Shown here one piece after another: positions 22,879 through 33,500 of a stretch of 64,000 bases of DNA. Numbering within the stretch: the first letter of the stretch is position 1; every line of letters begins with the position of its first letter. Below the pieces are notes generated by a model that was not told the DNA's origin, did not search any database, and saw only the letters and a program-made list of their open reading frames with translations. The translations under genes were made by a program, and so were the position numbers. Origin of the DNA: Synanceia verrucosa (taxonomy: Eukaryota > Chordata > Actinopteri > Perciformes > Synanceiidae); assembly GCA_029721515.1 (NCBI GenBank), contig CM056550.1, forward strand, positions 9,446,138-9,510,137. The letters run 5' to 3'.

Positions 22879-22986
22879 GCTGACGGCCACACCAACCTGC
22901 ATTCGTCTGATCTCGGAAGCTAAGCACGGACGGGCCTGGTCAGTACTTGGATGGGAGACCGCCTGGCAATACCAGGTGCTATAAGC
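22879..22986 (+). rRNA. 5S rRNA gene, 10-bp deletion variant
   Basis: Reads GCATTCGTCTG; 108 nt. Confidence 0.82.
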
Positions 22987-23124
22987 TTTTCAACTGACAG
23001 TGGGAAAACTGCCAAAAAATGTCATCCCATGTCAAAAAAGACAAAAACATCAATACATCTCCAAAGAAGTCGTCAGAAAGACTTTGCGGCATCCTTAAAA
23101 GGCCCCTTTGTGGCATTTGGTTTG

Positions 23125-23154
23125 GCTTACGGCCACACCAACCTGCATACGCCC
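23125..23154 (+). pseudogene. 5S rRNA gene, 30-nt 5' stub upstream of LINE A1
   Basis: Ends GCATACGCCC directly before the LINE 5' end; upstream TTAAAA box kept. Confidence 0.92.
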
Positions 23155-23342
23155 ACTGAGAGAGAGAGAGAGAGAGAGAGGAAGTGCCACATCATCACTG
23201 CCACATCATCACTGCTGTGTGTGTGGCAGCCTGTATTTGCAATTTTTTTGTCAGGATAAGTTTCAGATTACTGAACTTTCCTTGTTTCTAATTTTTTGGA
23301 CTGTGTTCCCCTGCAGTGTCTCACTGTGTGGGGAGCAGCAAA

Positions 23343-24440
23343 ATGCTCTCTAGGACGGTCAACACGGAGATACATTTTATGAATGGACAAGGACAACGCT
23401 CAGAAGAACACGGACATGGTATGGCTGTAATAAATAAAACCACTTACAAAAAAGAGCTAACAGTAAGTGTGGAAATCGAAGGAGAGGACAATATAACAGT
23501 GATGGAGCTAATCAGAAACATCAAAGAAAAATGCGGTGATTTGATTGCATGCAGGACCGTTGGGAGACTTAAATATGAGATCACCATGGGGAAAGAGGGA
23601 GCACAAAACAAATTGCTGGATGGTATAAAAATAAAACACGCCAGCATCATCGGGAAAGAACTCTGTAATGATGAGATGGTTGTGTCTTTTATGGGTCTGC
23701 CGGCATACATCACAGATGAGGAAATCACAATGAAACTTGTTAACTGGGGTGTAGCGCCGGTGTCTACCATAAGGAGAAGGATGTGGCCAGACACAAACAT
23801 AGCTGATGGGACAAGATATGTTAAAGTTAAATTCAACAAAGACATCCAGTCACTACCATATTCTGTTAAATTTGACACGGCAGCGGGACCGGAATACTTC
23901 CGCGTAATCCACGACAGGCAAGTTAAAGTATGCAGGCTGTGCATAAAACCAGGGCACATCCTGCGCGACTGCCCAGAATTCACATGCTATAGATGCCATA
24001 AACAAGGACACTACGCCAGGGAATGTGCAGATGGAGGAGGACGGGAGAGAAAGGAGAACGAGGAAAGGCATCCAGGACACGGGGACCGGAGCGGAGACGA
24101 GAGGAGCGGGGACGAGAGGAGCGGAGACGAGAGGAGCAGGGACGAGAGGAGCGGAGACGAGAGGAGCGGAGAGGAGGAGAATGGAGATGCGGACGGAGGA
24201 GAGGGAGAGACAACGGGACAGGACGAGGAACTAGAGGAGAGAATGGAGGAGGGAGAGGAACAGTCGGGAGCAGAGGGAGATGTGACGACGGAGGAAAAGA
24301 CGCCGAGGGAGGAGGAAAACACAGGCGGGAGCGCGCGGACGGAGAAGGATGAGAAGAAGGAACGGGCAAGGAGTGTGGGTGATGGGACTCTGGGGAGACC
24401 AGGGGGAGGGGCAGGAAGATGGGACTGTGAACTACTCTGA
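23343..24440 (+). CDS. LINE A1 ORF1, zinc-knuckle protein with altered C terminus
   Basis: 365 codons from ATG 23343. Residues 40-190 resemble the RRM-like part of Tx1/L1 ORF1 proteins. Two CX2CX4HX4C knuckles follow at C197-C210 and C215-C228. The rest is charged: GACGAGAGGAGCGG repeats encode runs of SGDER, then a Glu-rich stretch. A base loss near 24400-24410 relative to copy A2 shifts the frame, so the last residues and the stop at 24440 are not native. The native tail lies in another frame and ends at the TGA at 24556-24558. The protein would bind element RNA and escort it for target-primed reverse transcription. Confidence 0.85.
   Translation: MLSRTVNTEIHFMNGQGQRSEEHGHGMAVINKTTYKKELTVSVEIEGEDNITVMELIRNIKEKCGDLIACRTVGRLKYEITMGKEGAQNKLLDGIKIKHASIIGKELCNDEMVVSFMGLPAYITDEEITMKLVNWGVAPVSTIRRRMWPDTNIADGTRYVKVKFNKDIQSLPYSVKFDTAAGPEYFRVIHDRQVKVCRLCIKPGHILRDCPEFTCYRCHKQGHYARECADGGGRERKENEERHPGHGDRSGDERSGDERSGDERSRDERSGDERSGEEENGDADGGEGETTGQDEELEERMEEGEEQSGAEGDVTTEEKTPREEENTGGSARTEKDEKKERARSVGDGTLGRPGGGAGRWDCELL
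24112..24172 (+). repeat. Minisatellite in LINE A1 ORF1
   Basis: Tandem copies of about 15 bp, GGAGACGAGAGGAGC with GGGGACG and CAGGGACG variants, coding for alternating SGDER/SRDER. The repeat is mirrored in copies A2 (near 54105-54175) and A3 (near 5700-5775), with small differences between copies. Confidence 0.8.
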
Positions 24441-24642
24441 TATCACGGACAGTGATGGGGACACCTGGAGTAAGGTGGCAGAGACTCGGAAAAAGCCACA
24501 GAGGAGGAAAGAAATCATCAAGACGGTCAAGATGAAGAAAAGCACAAATAAGCGCTGAGTGAGTTTATTTTCTTTTTATTGTTGTTTATTATGATCAGCG
24601 TCTCCTCCTTTAACGCTAATGGGCTAAGAAGTGTAGACAGAC

Positions 24643-24700
24643 GACGGCAAGCCTTGCAAAGATGCTCAGCCGACATAATCTGTTTACAAGAGACACATTG
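24643..24700 (+). repeat. Left arm of an inverted repeat internal to LINE A1
   Basis: Begins GACGGCAAGCCTTGCA and ends TTTACAAGAGACACATTG. Both blocks are exact reverse complements of the right arm at 28138-28186, and GCTCAGC and ACATA in the middle also match. It lies in the endonuclease coding region. Confidence 0.85.
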
Positions 24701-27700
24701 GGATGGTGAGTGTATGAGAGAGTGTGTGAAGGAGTGGGTGGGGGAAACTTTTGTGAATAATGGTGAGAACAGAGTGAAAGGGGTGGCAATTTTGTGTAAA
24801 AGAGGTGTGATTGAGGATGTGAGGATGTGTGTGAATGATGGTGAGGGGAGAGTGATAGGGATTAATTTTGAGCACATGGGGAAACTTTTCAGTTGATCAA
24901 TATATATGCACCAAATGATGAGAGGGAAAGGAGGGATTTTTTTAGTAAAGTGGGGGGGATGTGTCAACAAAACTGTATCATAGTGGGGATTTTAATGTGT
25001 GTTTAGGGAGAATGGATGTGTCGAATGTGTGTTATAGGAGTGATTCGTCGAGGGGCGTGTTGAAAGAAATGATGAGTGTGAAAGATATGATGGATGTGTG
25101 GAGAGAAAGGAATGTGGATGGGAGAGATTTTACCAGAGCACAAATACAAGAGGTGTAGTTAAAAAAAAGTAGGATAGATTTAGTAATGATAACAAGGGGC
25201 ATAGAGGATAGGATTGGGACAATAGCTTTTAATGTAACTGCACTTAGTGATCACAAGGTGATAGGGTTCAGTTTGGGGCGTACACGGGGAGGAGGGGGCA
25301 GGAGTGTGGTGTCTGAATGGTGATGTGTTGAAAGAGAAAGATTATAAGATGAAAGTGAGAGAGTGTCTGAGAAGAAGAATGGATGAGAGAATGTATGAGG
25401 AGAACATTGGGAGGTGGTGGGAGAGTGTGAAAGAGGGAATTAAAAATATGACTATAAAATATTGTAGGGACAGGAAAAGGAGAGACAGGGCAAGAGAGAG
25501 GGAGTTAAAAGAGGAGTTAGATAGGGAGATAGGGAGAGTGGATAGAGAGACAGGGAGAGATTTAGGAGAATATATCAGGATAAAAGAAGAGTTGAGGGAA
25601 ATAGAGCAGAAAAGGTGTAATGGGGCGATAGTTAGGAGCAGGGCTAGGAATTTAGTTGAGGGTGAGAAATGCACAAGGTACTTTTAGGGATGGAAAAAGT
25701 AAGCAAGGAAAGAATTATTTAGGAAAAGTGGTAGGGAAAGATGGGAGGATGGTGACAGATTTTGTAGGGATAGCTGAGAGAGTGCAGGAGTTTTATAAAG
25801 ATTTATTTAGGAAAGATGAGATAGAGGATAGGGATATAGAGTTAGTGTTAGATAAAGTTAGAGCTAGGCTGAGTGAAGATGACAGGGACAGCTGTGAGGG
25901 AGAGATAGGGACAGGTGAGATAGAAGCAGCAATAGCAGGGTTAGGGAGGAATAAGAGTCCAGGGATAGATGGGTTGACAGGAGAGTTTTATAGGGAATTT
26001 AGGGTAGAGTTAGTACCAGTATTAGAGAGGTTATTTAGATGGATAGAAGAAACAGGGCAGATGGTAGAGAGCATGACAATAGGGGTAGTTAGCATCATTT
26101 ACAAAAAGGGAGCTAGGGAAAGATTAGAAAATTACAGGCCGCTTAGCATGTTAAATAATGACTACAAAATTCTGGCACGGGTGTTAGCTAATAGGATTAA
26201 AAGAGTTATAGGGAAGGTGGTGGGAAATACACAAGCATACAGCATACCAGGTAGGGACATAGCGGACACAATCAGTAGCGTGAGGGACACAATACATTAC
26301 ATGAAAGAGCAGGGATCAGGGATAGTGGTGAGTCTAGATTTAAATAAAGCATTTGACAGAGTAGATCACAAATATTTGTACAGGGTGTTAGAGAAAATGG
26401 GATTTGGGCACAGGTTAATTGGGTGGATTAGGAGGTTGTATAGCAGGGCAGTTAGTTGTATTAAGATTAATGGGATAGTCACAGACACGTTTAGGTTAGA
26501 GAGGTCAGTTAGACAGGGGTGTCCGCTGTCGGCTCTGCTGTACTCTCTGTCGGCGGAGCCGCTGGCGGCACTCCTGTCGCACAATGGTGAGATTAGGGGC
26601 ATAGAGTTACCGGATGGGAGCACCAGTTTATTATATCAGTATGCAGACGACACAACAGTCACAGTTAGGGATAAGGATAGTGTAGGTGAAGTATTTAAGA
26701 GTGTAGGGATGTATGGTAGGGCGTCAGGGGCGAAGGTTAATATTGAGAAATCAGAGATTATGTACATAGGGACTGATAGAGTAGGGAGATGTGAGATAGG
26801 GCTGAGCGAGAGAAAGGATTATTTTAGGGTGTTAGGGATATATTTAGGGATAGAAGATAGGAAAGGGAGAGACATTCAATATGAGGAGATAATTAATAAA
26901 ATAAAGAGATCGTTAGGATTTTGGAGAGTTAGGGGGTTGAAACTTAAAGGGAAGGTGACGGTTGTGAACACGCTGGTGATGAGTAAGCTTGTGTATGTGA
27001 TGAATGTGATGGATGTGCCTGAGAGAGTGATCCAAGAGGTGAACAGAATGGTGAGTGAGTTTGTGTGGGGAGGGAAGGGAGTGAGGATTGCACGGGAGGT
27101 GATGGAAAACGAGTACGAGGACGGTGGGTTAAAGTTGATTAATCTAGAGAAGAAGAAGAAAGCACTGAGGGTGAAGATGATGGTGAGGTTTTTAAAAAAT
27201 AAGAAGGACCATGTATGGAAGGTGTTTTTAAGAGGGGTGTTGGATAAATGTGGAGAGTGTGGAGAGAGTGTGGTGTTTATGAAATTGAAGAAAGGGATGA
27301 TGAGTGGTGTGACTGAGTTTTATCAGGAGATGTTGGAAGCGTGGGGAGAGTTTGTGGGCAACGTGAAGTATGAGTGTAAGAATGTGAGACAGGTATGGGA
27401 ACAACCAATATTCATGAATCCGAAAATAACACACAATGGGGGAACAATATATAATGGAGTCATATGGAGGGCGGGGTTCAGGAAAATCAGGGATATAGTT
27501 TATGAATATGTACCGGGGTTTATGAGGGCACAGGTGATCGTGGATGAAGTGAGAGAGAGAGGGGAGGAAATCTGGTTGGGCATGGCAGAGGGGGTGATGG
27601 GAAAAATAAAGGATGGGATACCGGTTGAATGGAAATGTATGATTGAAAGAGAGGCTGATACGGAGGAGGGAGGGGAGTTGGAGATGTATGTGGGAGAGGG

Positions 27701-28137
27701 GGATAAGTGTGTGAGTTTGACAAGTGTGAAAACAAGAACGATATATAGAGTGTTGAGAGGGAGGGATGTGAGGAGACCGGCTGCTGAAAAAGTGTGGGAG
27801 AGAGTGGTGAGTGATATGGATGTGAAGGGTATATGGAAAAACTTGAGAGTGAAATGGAACAGTGTGGAGTGCGAAGATTTTGATTTTTGTTACGTCACAA
27901 CAGGGTTTTCAATAATTTAGTTATTAGCAAATTTGATGAGAGCGTGAGGAAAGAGTGCGAGGTGTGTGGTGTGTGTGTTGAAACATGTATGCATGAGTTT
28001 GTCGAATGTGAAGGATTGCAAGTTTATTTTGAGAGAATGAAAGAATTGATAAATAGATGTTGGAGTGGGAACATGGCAGAGAGAATGGATTGGAAGAGGT
28101 TGTGGTTGTTTGGAGTGAATGGGCGAAGGAGTGAGTG

Positions 28138-28186
28138 CAATGTGTCTCTTGTAAACTATGTGCTGAGCCATGCAAGGCTTGCCGTC
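28138..28186 (+). repeat. Right arm of an inverted repeat internal to LINE A1
   Basis: About 46 of its 49 bases pair with the left arm at 24643-24700. It lies in the 3' part of ORF2, downstream of the CCHC motif. Confidence 0.85.
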
Positions 28187-28431
28187 AAACTGAGAAGGAA
28201 CTTGGCCCAATATGAGAGGAGGAGAGCTGAGGTTTGGACAATTTTCAAAAGACTGATCAGGAGGGATATTAATTTGATTTATAGTTATATTGATGGGGAT
28301 GATTTCGACAAGGGGTTTGTGGAGGGGAGCACGTTCATCACAATCGAGGGAGATGGGGGATTGGTGTTTCACTTTGACAATGGGTAATCAATGTAGGGTT
28401 TTTTTGGTTTGTTTGTTTTTTTTTTGTTTTG

Positions 28432-28495
28432 TAAATATGTAAATATGTAAATAGTCATGTATGTAAATAGTTCTACAATGTGTAAATACTCCTGA
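28432..28495 (+). repeat. Short GTAAATA(T) repeats in LINE A1 3'UTR
   Basis: Five to six GTAAAT-containing units, some spaced by CAGTCATGTAT-like sequence. Also present in A2 (about 58438-58500) and inverted in A3 (about 1380-1445). May be a 3' recognition signal for the RT; that is inference. Confidence 0.6.
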
Positions 28496-28595
28496 TTTTT
28501 TTGTGTTCTGGGTGGTGGAGGGATTTGTGAATATTAAGTGTGTGTGTTTTGTGATTGTTTGATTGTCTTCAATTAAAAAAGAGAAAAAAAAAAAA

Positions 28596-28694
28596 TGCAT
28601 ACGCCCGATCTCGTCTGATCTCGGAAGCTAAGCACGGACGGGACTGGTCAGTACTTGGATGGGAGACCGCCTGGGAATACCAGGTGCTGTAAGC
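28596..28694 (+). pseudogene. 5S rRNA gene, 3' part split by LINE A1
   Basis: Begins with the TGCATACGCCC duplication and keeps box A and box C. Confidence 0.9.
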
Positions 28695-28826
28695 TTTTCA
28701 ACTGACGGTGGGAAAACTGCCAAAAAATGTCATCGCCTGTCGACAAAAACATCAATACAGCCCCAAAAAAGTCGTCAGAAAGACTTTGCGGCATCCTTAA
28801 AAGGCCCCTTTGTGGAATTTGGTTTC

Positions 28827-28856
28827 GCTTACGGCCACACCAACCTGCATACGCCC
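28827..28856 (+). pseudogene. 5S rRNA gene, 30-nt 5' stub upstream of LINE B1
   Basis: Ends GCATACGCCC before the family B 5' end. Confidence 0.9.
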
Positions 28857-29076
28857 CTTGGTGAGCAGGGAGGAGCCAGAGGCACAGAGCTGCAGGCAGG
28901 AGGCAAGGAAGTGGAGCAGAGACACCACACAGCAGGAATCCTCTTTTGTTCTAGTTTTTTTTTTGCTTTTGACGAACATTGTTTGGACCTTTATTGTAAG
29001 TGATTGAGAGATCTTTTTTGCCTCCCCGCAGTGTTTCACTGTCGGGGAGCCGCTTTTCTTTTCTCTTTTTTTTTGA

Positions 29077-30503
29077 ATGGCAGACCCAGCCAAGGACAAA
29101 ATGGCTGCTCAGGGACTCAGCAGCCAGCCTGTTGGACTTAAGGACACTTTAAATGCGCCAGGCTTGGCAGAGGAGATTGGAGAGGTAGCAGTAACCGAGA
29201 TGGAGCCTGCTGAAGCCACAAATATTGAGGCAAGGAAGGGGAAGAAGGACCCCGAGTGCAAATACGAAATGGAGCTCACAGTCAGCGTGGAGCTTGATGG
29301 TGAAGAGGCAGTATCGGCACTCGAGCTTATCCAAGCGACCAGGATGGTGTCTTGAGGGCATTGTAGCTTGCCGCACCATGGGACCCAAGAAATACGAAAT
29401 CACAATGAGCAGTGACGCGGGAAAAAATAAGTTAATGGACGGATTTAAAATTGGCAACACCAGAGTGCAGGGAATGGCTATTAAAAATAATGAACTGGTG
29501 GTTTCTTTCCTGGGACTGCCTGCCTACATCCCAGACGGGAAATACTGGCCAAGCTGGAGCTGTGGGGAGTGTCTGCGGTCTCCCCATCAAACGAAGGATG
29601 TGGCCTGGAACTAAGGTGGCTGATGGCACACGTTTTGTCAAGGTAAGATTCACTGACGCAGTACAGTCTCTGCCTTACTCAGCTAAGTTCTCTACCGCAG
29701 CAGGCACAGAATATTTCAGGGTGATTCACGATAGACAGGTTAAAGTCTGCCGCATTTGTATACAGCCTGGTCACATCTTGAGGGATTGCCCAGAATTTAC
29801 GTGTTTTAAATGTGGTGCGCAGGGGCACTTTGCCAGGGAGTGTGGAAATAAGATGGCTAAATGTAAAATCTGCCACAACAAAATGGATGACTGCATTTGT
29901 AACGCCTCAGAGGAAATTTCGGAGGAGGATAGTCTAGCATGGGACATAGAGGGTTGCAGCTGGGAAGATGGAGGGGACCTCAGGGGGCAGAGAGTCGGCG
30001 AGGTTGCCCCCACCTCGGCCACAACGGGGCAGGGGGCTCCTCCAGAGGGGGAATCTCAAAAAACGGGTCCTACCTCGGACATGGTCCATACGGGGGGAGG
30101 TCGAAAAATGGGCTCTACCCCGGACCTGAGCTGCACAGGAAAATCTGTAAAAACAGCGTCACGAGAGGCTTCAGCCTCAGGCTTACAGCCTTTCAAGATG
30201 ACAGAGGAAGAAAAGAAAGAGGTTTCAGATGGGGCTAGCACGGCAATGGAGTTGGGCGGGGCTGGTGCAGTTGACGTGCCGGTCTCCTCAGCTCCAACCC
30301 CCCCCTTGAACCCTTTCACCCTGACGCACAGCCTGTTTAGCGGCAACAAGCCATCTGCCACCCATTTAGGCCCCTCCCAGAGCACGGAAAACCTGTTCGG
30401 CCCGGCTAGATTGTTCTCCTCCTCTGTAAACAACACATCAACATCTGAGGATGAGATTATCCAACAAAATAAAAAGGGACAGTCAGAAGGAAAGCATCGA
30501 TAA
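29077..30503 (+). pseudogene. LINE B1 ORF1 (zinc-knuckle protein), frameshifted
   Basis: Starts at ATG 29077 (MADPAKDKMAAQ), stops at 30503. Three indels break it: near 29340 (GGTGTCTTGAGGG in place of the GGTGTGCTTGGGGG of B2), near 29540 and near 29580. From about 29590 a single frame runs to the stop. That frame holds the end of the RRM-like part, knuckles CRICIQPGHILRDC and CFKCGAQGHFAREC, and the Cys cluster CKICHNKMDDCIC. A Ser/Gly/Pro-rich tail follows, ending SEGKHR. ORF2 begins 47 bp later after an A-rich stretch. Confidence 0.87.
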
Positions 30504-30550
30504 CAAAAGCAAAGAAGAAATCCCATAAAAAGTAAAAAAAATAAAATAAA

Positions 30551-33500
30551 ATGGCCAGTCCCTACGTCTCCTCAGTTTACTCACTTAATGTGAGGGGACT
30601 AAGAACAGTGAAGAAAGTGTGTCACCTTCTCTCCACACTTCCTGGCGAAATTTGCTGCCTACAGGAGAGTAGGTGGTCTCAGAGCACTATAGTGGCGGCC
30701 CGCAGGATGTGGCCAGGCTGTATTTTTCTCTCACTAGGCCCCTCTGGCCGGGGGGGAGTAGCAACCCTGGTTAGGGGGGGGCTGGTGGGAGAAATGCGGC
30801 AGACTCACAGTGACACCGAAGGGAGGTTCACGGTGATAGATATAGGTGAATCACAAAATAGGTGGAGGGTTATAAATGTATACGCACCAAATACAGAGAC
30901 AGAAAGAAAAACACTGTTCACCAGGTTGAGCACATGGGCCACAGGGAGAGTTTTGTTAATAGGGGATTTTAATATCACATTGACACGGATGGACAGTTCA
31001 ACTAACAACAAATTTAAGGATGACAGCAGTAGAACACAACTAATACACCTAATGCACCAGAACAACCTGGCCGAGGCCTGGAGGACGCTCCATCCATCGG
31101 CCAGGTTGTTCAGCAGACACCAAGTGGTGAAGGGGGTAATGAAAGGGTCTAGATTAGATCTGTGTTTGCTGTCGGTGGAGTTGATGCAGCAGCTGCTGGC
31201 TGTGTCGTACTCACCTCACCCTTGCAGTGATCATGACTCCCTGGAGGTGGTCTTCAGGCACAGGGGCGGCCCTAGGAACGGGGGATCTTGGTGCCTGAAC
31301 ACTGCCATCCTGAGGGAGCCGGCTTTTGTTGGCAAAATCATGGGTCTCCTCTGTGTCTTACAGGATCGGCTCGTGACGGGAGACCTCTTTGAGGAGTGGC
31401 CAGCATTTAAACAGAGAGTCAGGTCGGCGGCAATAAGTTACTGCAAGCGTAGAGCGTGGCAGGGGAAGTTGAAGGTAGACAGCCTCACCAGGATCCTTCA
31501 ACTGGAGGCCGACGCTGCCGCCAATGACCCTAACAGGGACTTAACCCTGTACCTCGCGGCCAAACACCAGCTGCACGCCTGGGATGAGGAGCGTTGCAGG
31601 GGTGCGAGCATCAGGGCCAAGGTTCGGCACGCGGTGGAGGGCGAAACATCATCGGCTTTTTTTCTTGGTCTGGAGAAACTGCGTCAACAAAAAAATCACA
31701 TATCTGCTTTGACTAATTCCAGCGGCCAGATCAAACATGAAATAGATGCAGTTCTCCAGATCACGACAGAATTTTACTCAAACTTGTTCGCAGCCGAACC
31801 CACCTCACAGGTTGACCGTGACCCGGCGATCGGTGCCCTGAGCCGCTCCTTGACTCCGGAGAGCCGCTCATGGTGTGATTCCCCTCTCACCTTGAGTGAT
31901 GTGGAGTCCGCCATTGGTGGTCTCTTTGGAGGCAGGAGCCCGGGAGAGGATGGGCTGCCGGCAGATTTTTTTCAGACTTTTAAAAGGTCGCTTGCTCCCA
32001 TCCTCTTACACGTCTACACAGCCATCATCGACCAGCGCAGAGTCCCCAGGGGGTTTGCATCTGGTCTCATCACTCTCCTTTTCAAAAATAAAGGTGAGAG
32101 GCATGACATCAAAAACTACAGACCAATCAGTCTATTAAACACCGACTATAAAATCCTGGCAAAGATCCTGGCAAACCGGCTGCGCCATGTGGTAGCAGAA
32201 GTAGTAAGTCCAAACCAGTCTTATGGTATCCCAGGCAGAGACATCTCCGACACTGTCCTCTCCCTCAGGTACCTCATTGGTCGCATGCAGAGGGAGGGTG
32301 GTCTTTACCTAGGCCTGGATTTTGAGAAAGCCTTTGACAGAGTCGACCACACCTTCCTCTGGGGGGTAATGCAGCAGATGGGGTTTGGGGAGGGCTTCAT
32401 CTCCTCCATCCAGCTTCTTTATCATTCAGCGGCCAGCAAAGTGAAGGTCAACGGGCTCTTGACCAGCGTTTTTCCCATCGAGAGGTCAGTGCGACAGGGC
32501 TGCCCCCTGTCCGCGCTTCTCTTCAGCCTGGTCACTGAGCCTTTGACTCAGCTCTTGCTGGCCAATAACCAAATCAGAGGCATAATGACACCAGCAGGGG
32601 AGGAGGTGAAGGTCCTCCTTTATGCCGACGACACAAACATCACAGTGGGGGGAGGGGACAGTGTTGAACATGTACTCTACGAAGTCAAACGCTACTGCAT
32701 GGCTTCCGGCGCCAGAATCAATGCCAGGAAGTCCACAGTCATGCTTCTTGGTGGAGTGACGAGACCAGCAACTCTAGGGGACTTTGAGCTGGTTGATGGG
32801 GAGGCTCGCATCCTGGGCGTCTTTTTGGGGAAGGACATCAATGCGGCGGCGGACCGAACTTGGGGGGTACTGGAGAACAAAGTCACCTCCAGGCTGAACC
32901 TGTGGAGGGCCCGTGCCCTGTCGCTCAGAGGTAAAGTGATTGTTGTTAACGCGCTCGTTTTGTCCATCTTGAATTTTGCCCTGGCTGTTCATGCTCTCCC
33001 CCCAGAGGTCCTGGCTAGGATCAACAGGGCGATCAGTGTTTTCCTGTGGAAACACGCGGTCAACACGGTCGCCCGAAACACCATCGTGGGTAGGCTGAAG
33101 GAGGGGGGGCTGAATTTGGTTGACCTCGAGTCCCGGAAGCATGCGTTCAGAGCCAGACTCGTGCAGCGCTTCCTCCTGAGATCTCACATGGCACCCTGGA
33201 AGAGCTTTTTCCAACAAGAGTTACACTCTTGTGGGAGGTATGGTGACATGAATCTCTGTCAGATCCTCCCACCGAGCCGGTACCAACATCTTGGGCTGCT
33301 GGAGAGAGAGATCATGGAGGCATGGCGTCTCTTGAGGCCCCTCCTCAGGGTCAACATCACGAGCAAGGCCCAGGCCCTCGGCCAACCGTTGCTCAACAAC
33401 CCTGAAGTCACCTACCGAGGACGGCCTTTCGTCCTGCCGACGCTCCACAAGGCCTCAATGGGGGCTCTGGGGGACGTCGCAGGGACGAACGGCCGCCGCC

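Larger units (their letters stand above)
14819..23154 (+). repeat. 5S rDNA array block 4 (plus strand)
   Basis: Thirty-three units plus a 5' stub. Spacers fall into recurring length classes that differ around the CATCAATACAG segment (for example AAAGATCAATACAG and AAAACAATACAG). The order of variants repeats at a distance of about 2.03 kb (16341-16962 against 18370-18990). Eight 5S copies here carry the 10-bp module deletion. Confidence 0.96.
24591..28387 (+). pseudogene. LINE A1 ORF2 (endonuclease-reverse transcriptase), frameshifted
   Basis: Starts at ATG 24591 (MISVSSFNANGLRS). The endonuclease keeps CLQETHW, but single-base losses near 24880 and 24985 and changes near 25145, 25290 and 25680 break the first third. 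From about 25690 to 27920 one frame is open and carries the whole RT: SPGIDGLTGEFY, YRPLSMLNNDYKILARVLA, SIPGRDIADTI, LDLNKAFDRVDH, RQGCPLSALLYSL and YADD (about 26639-26650). The last 160 codons, with CEVCGVCVETCMHEFVEC, are in the -1 frame from about 27890. The same frame change occurs at the same place in A2 and A3. The enzyme would nick 5S DNA and prime cDNA synthesis there. Confidence 0.9.
23155..28595 (+). mobile_element. Family A 5S-specific non-LTR retrotransposon, copy A1
   Basis: Full-length Tx1/L1-type LINE, 5441 bp, with the 11-bp duplication TGCATACGCCC at 23144-23154 and 28596-28606. The 5'UTR starts ACTGAGAGAG with a GA microsatellite, then a doubled TGCCACATCATCAC motif. ORF1, ORF2 and a 3'UTR with GTAAATAT repeats (about 28432-28495) follow, ending in a short poly(A). 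The element splits a 5S gene after nt 30 in the same orientation as 5S. A 49-58 bp inverted repeat links the endonuclease region (24643-24700) with the ORF2 end (28138-28186). Layout and target match the Mutsu group of fish. Confidence 0.94.
28596..28856 (+). repeat. 5S rDNA array block 5: a single interval between two LINEs
   Basis: Only 261 bp separate LINE A1 from LINE B1: the 3' part of one 5S gene, one spacer and the 5' stub of the next. Confidence 0.95.

Noticed and set aside
27880..27900. Canonical -1 ribosomal frameshift heptamer at the shared ORF2 break
   Set aside because: The local TTTTTGTTAC does not fit X XXY YYZ in the incoming frame; programmed frameshifting is not supported by sequence alone.
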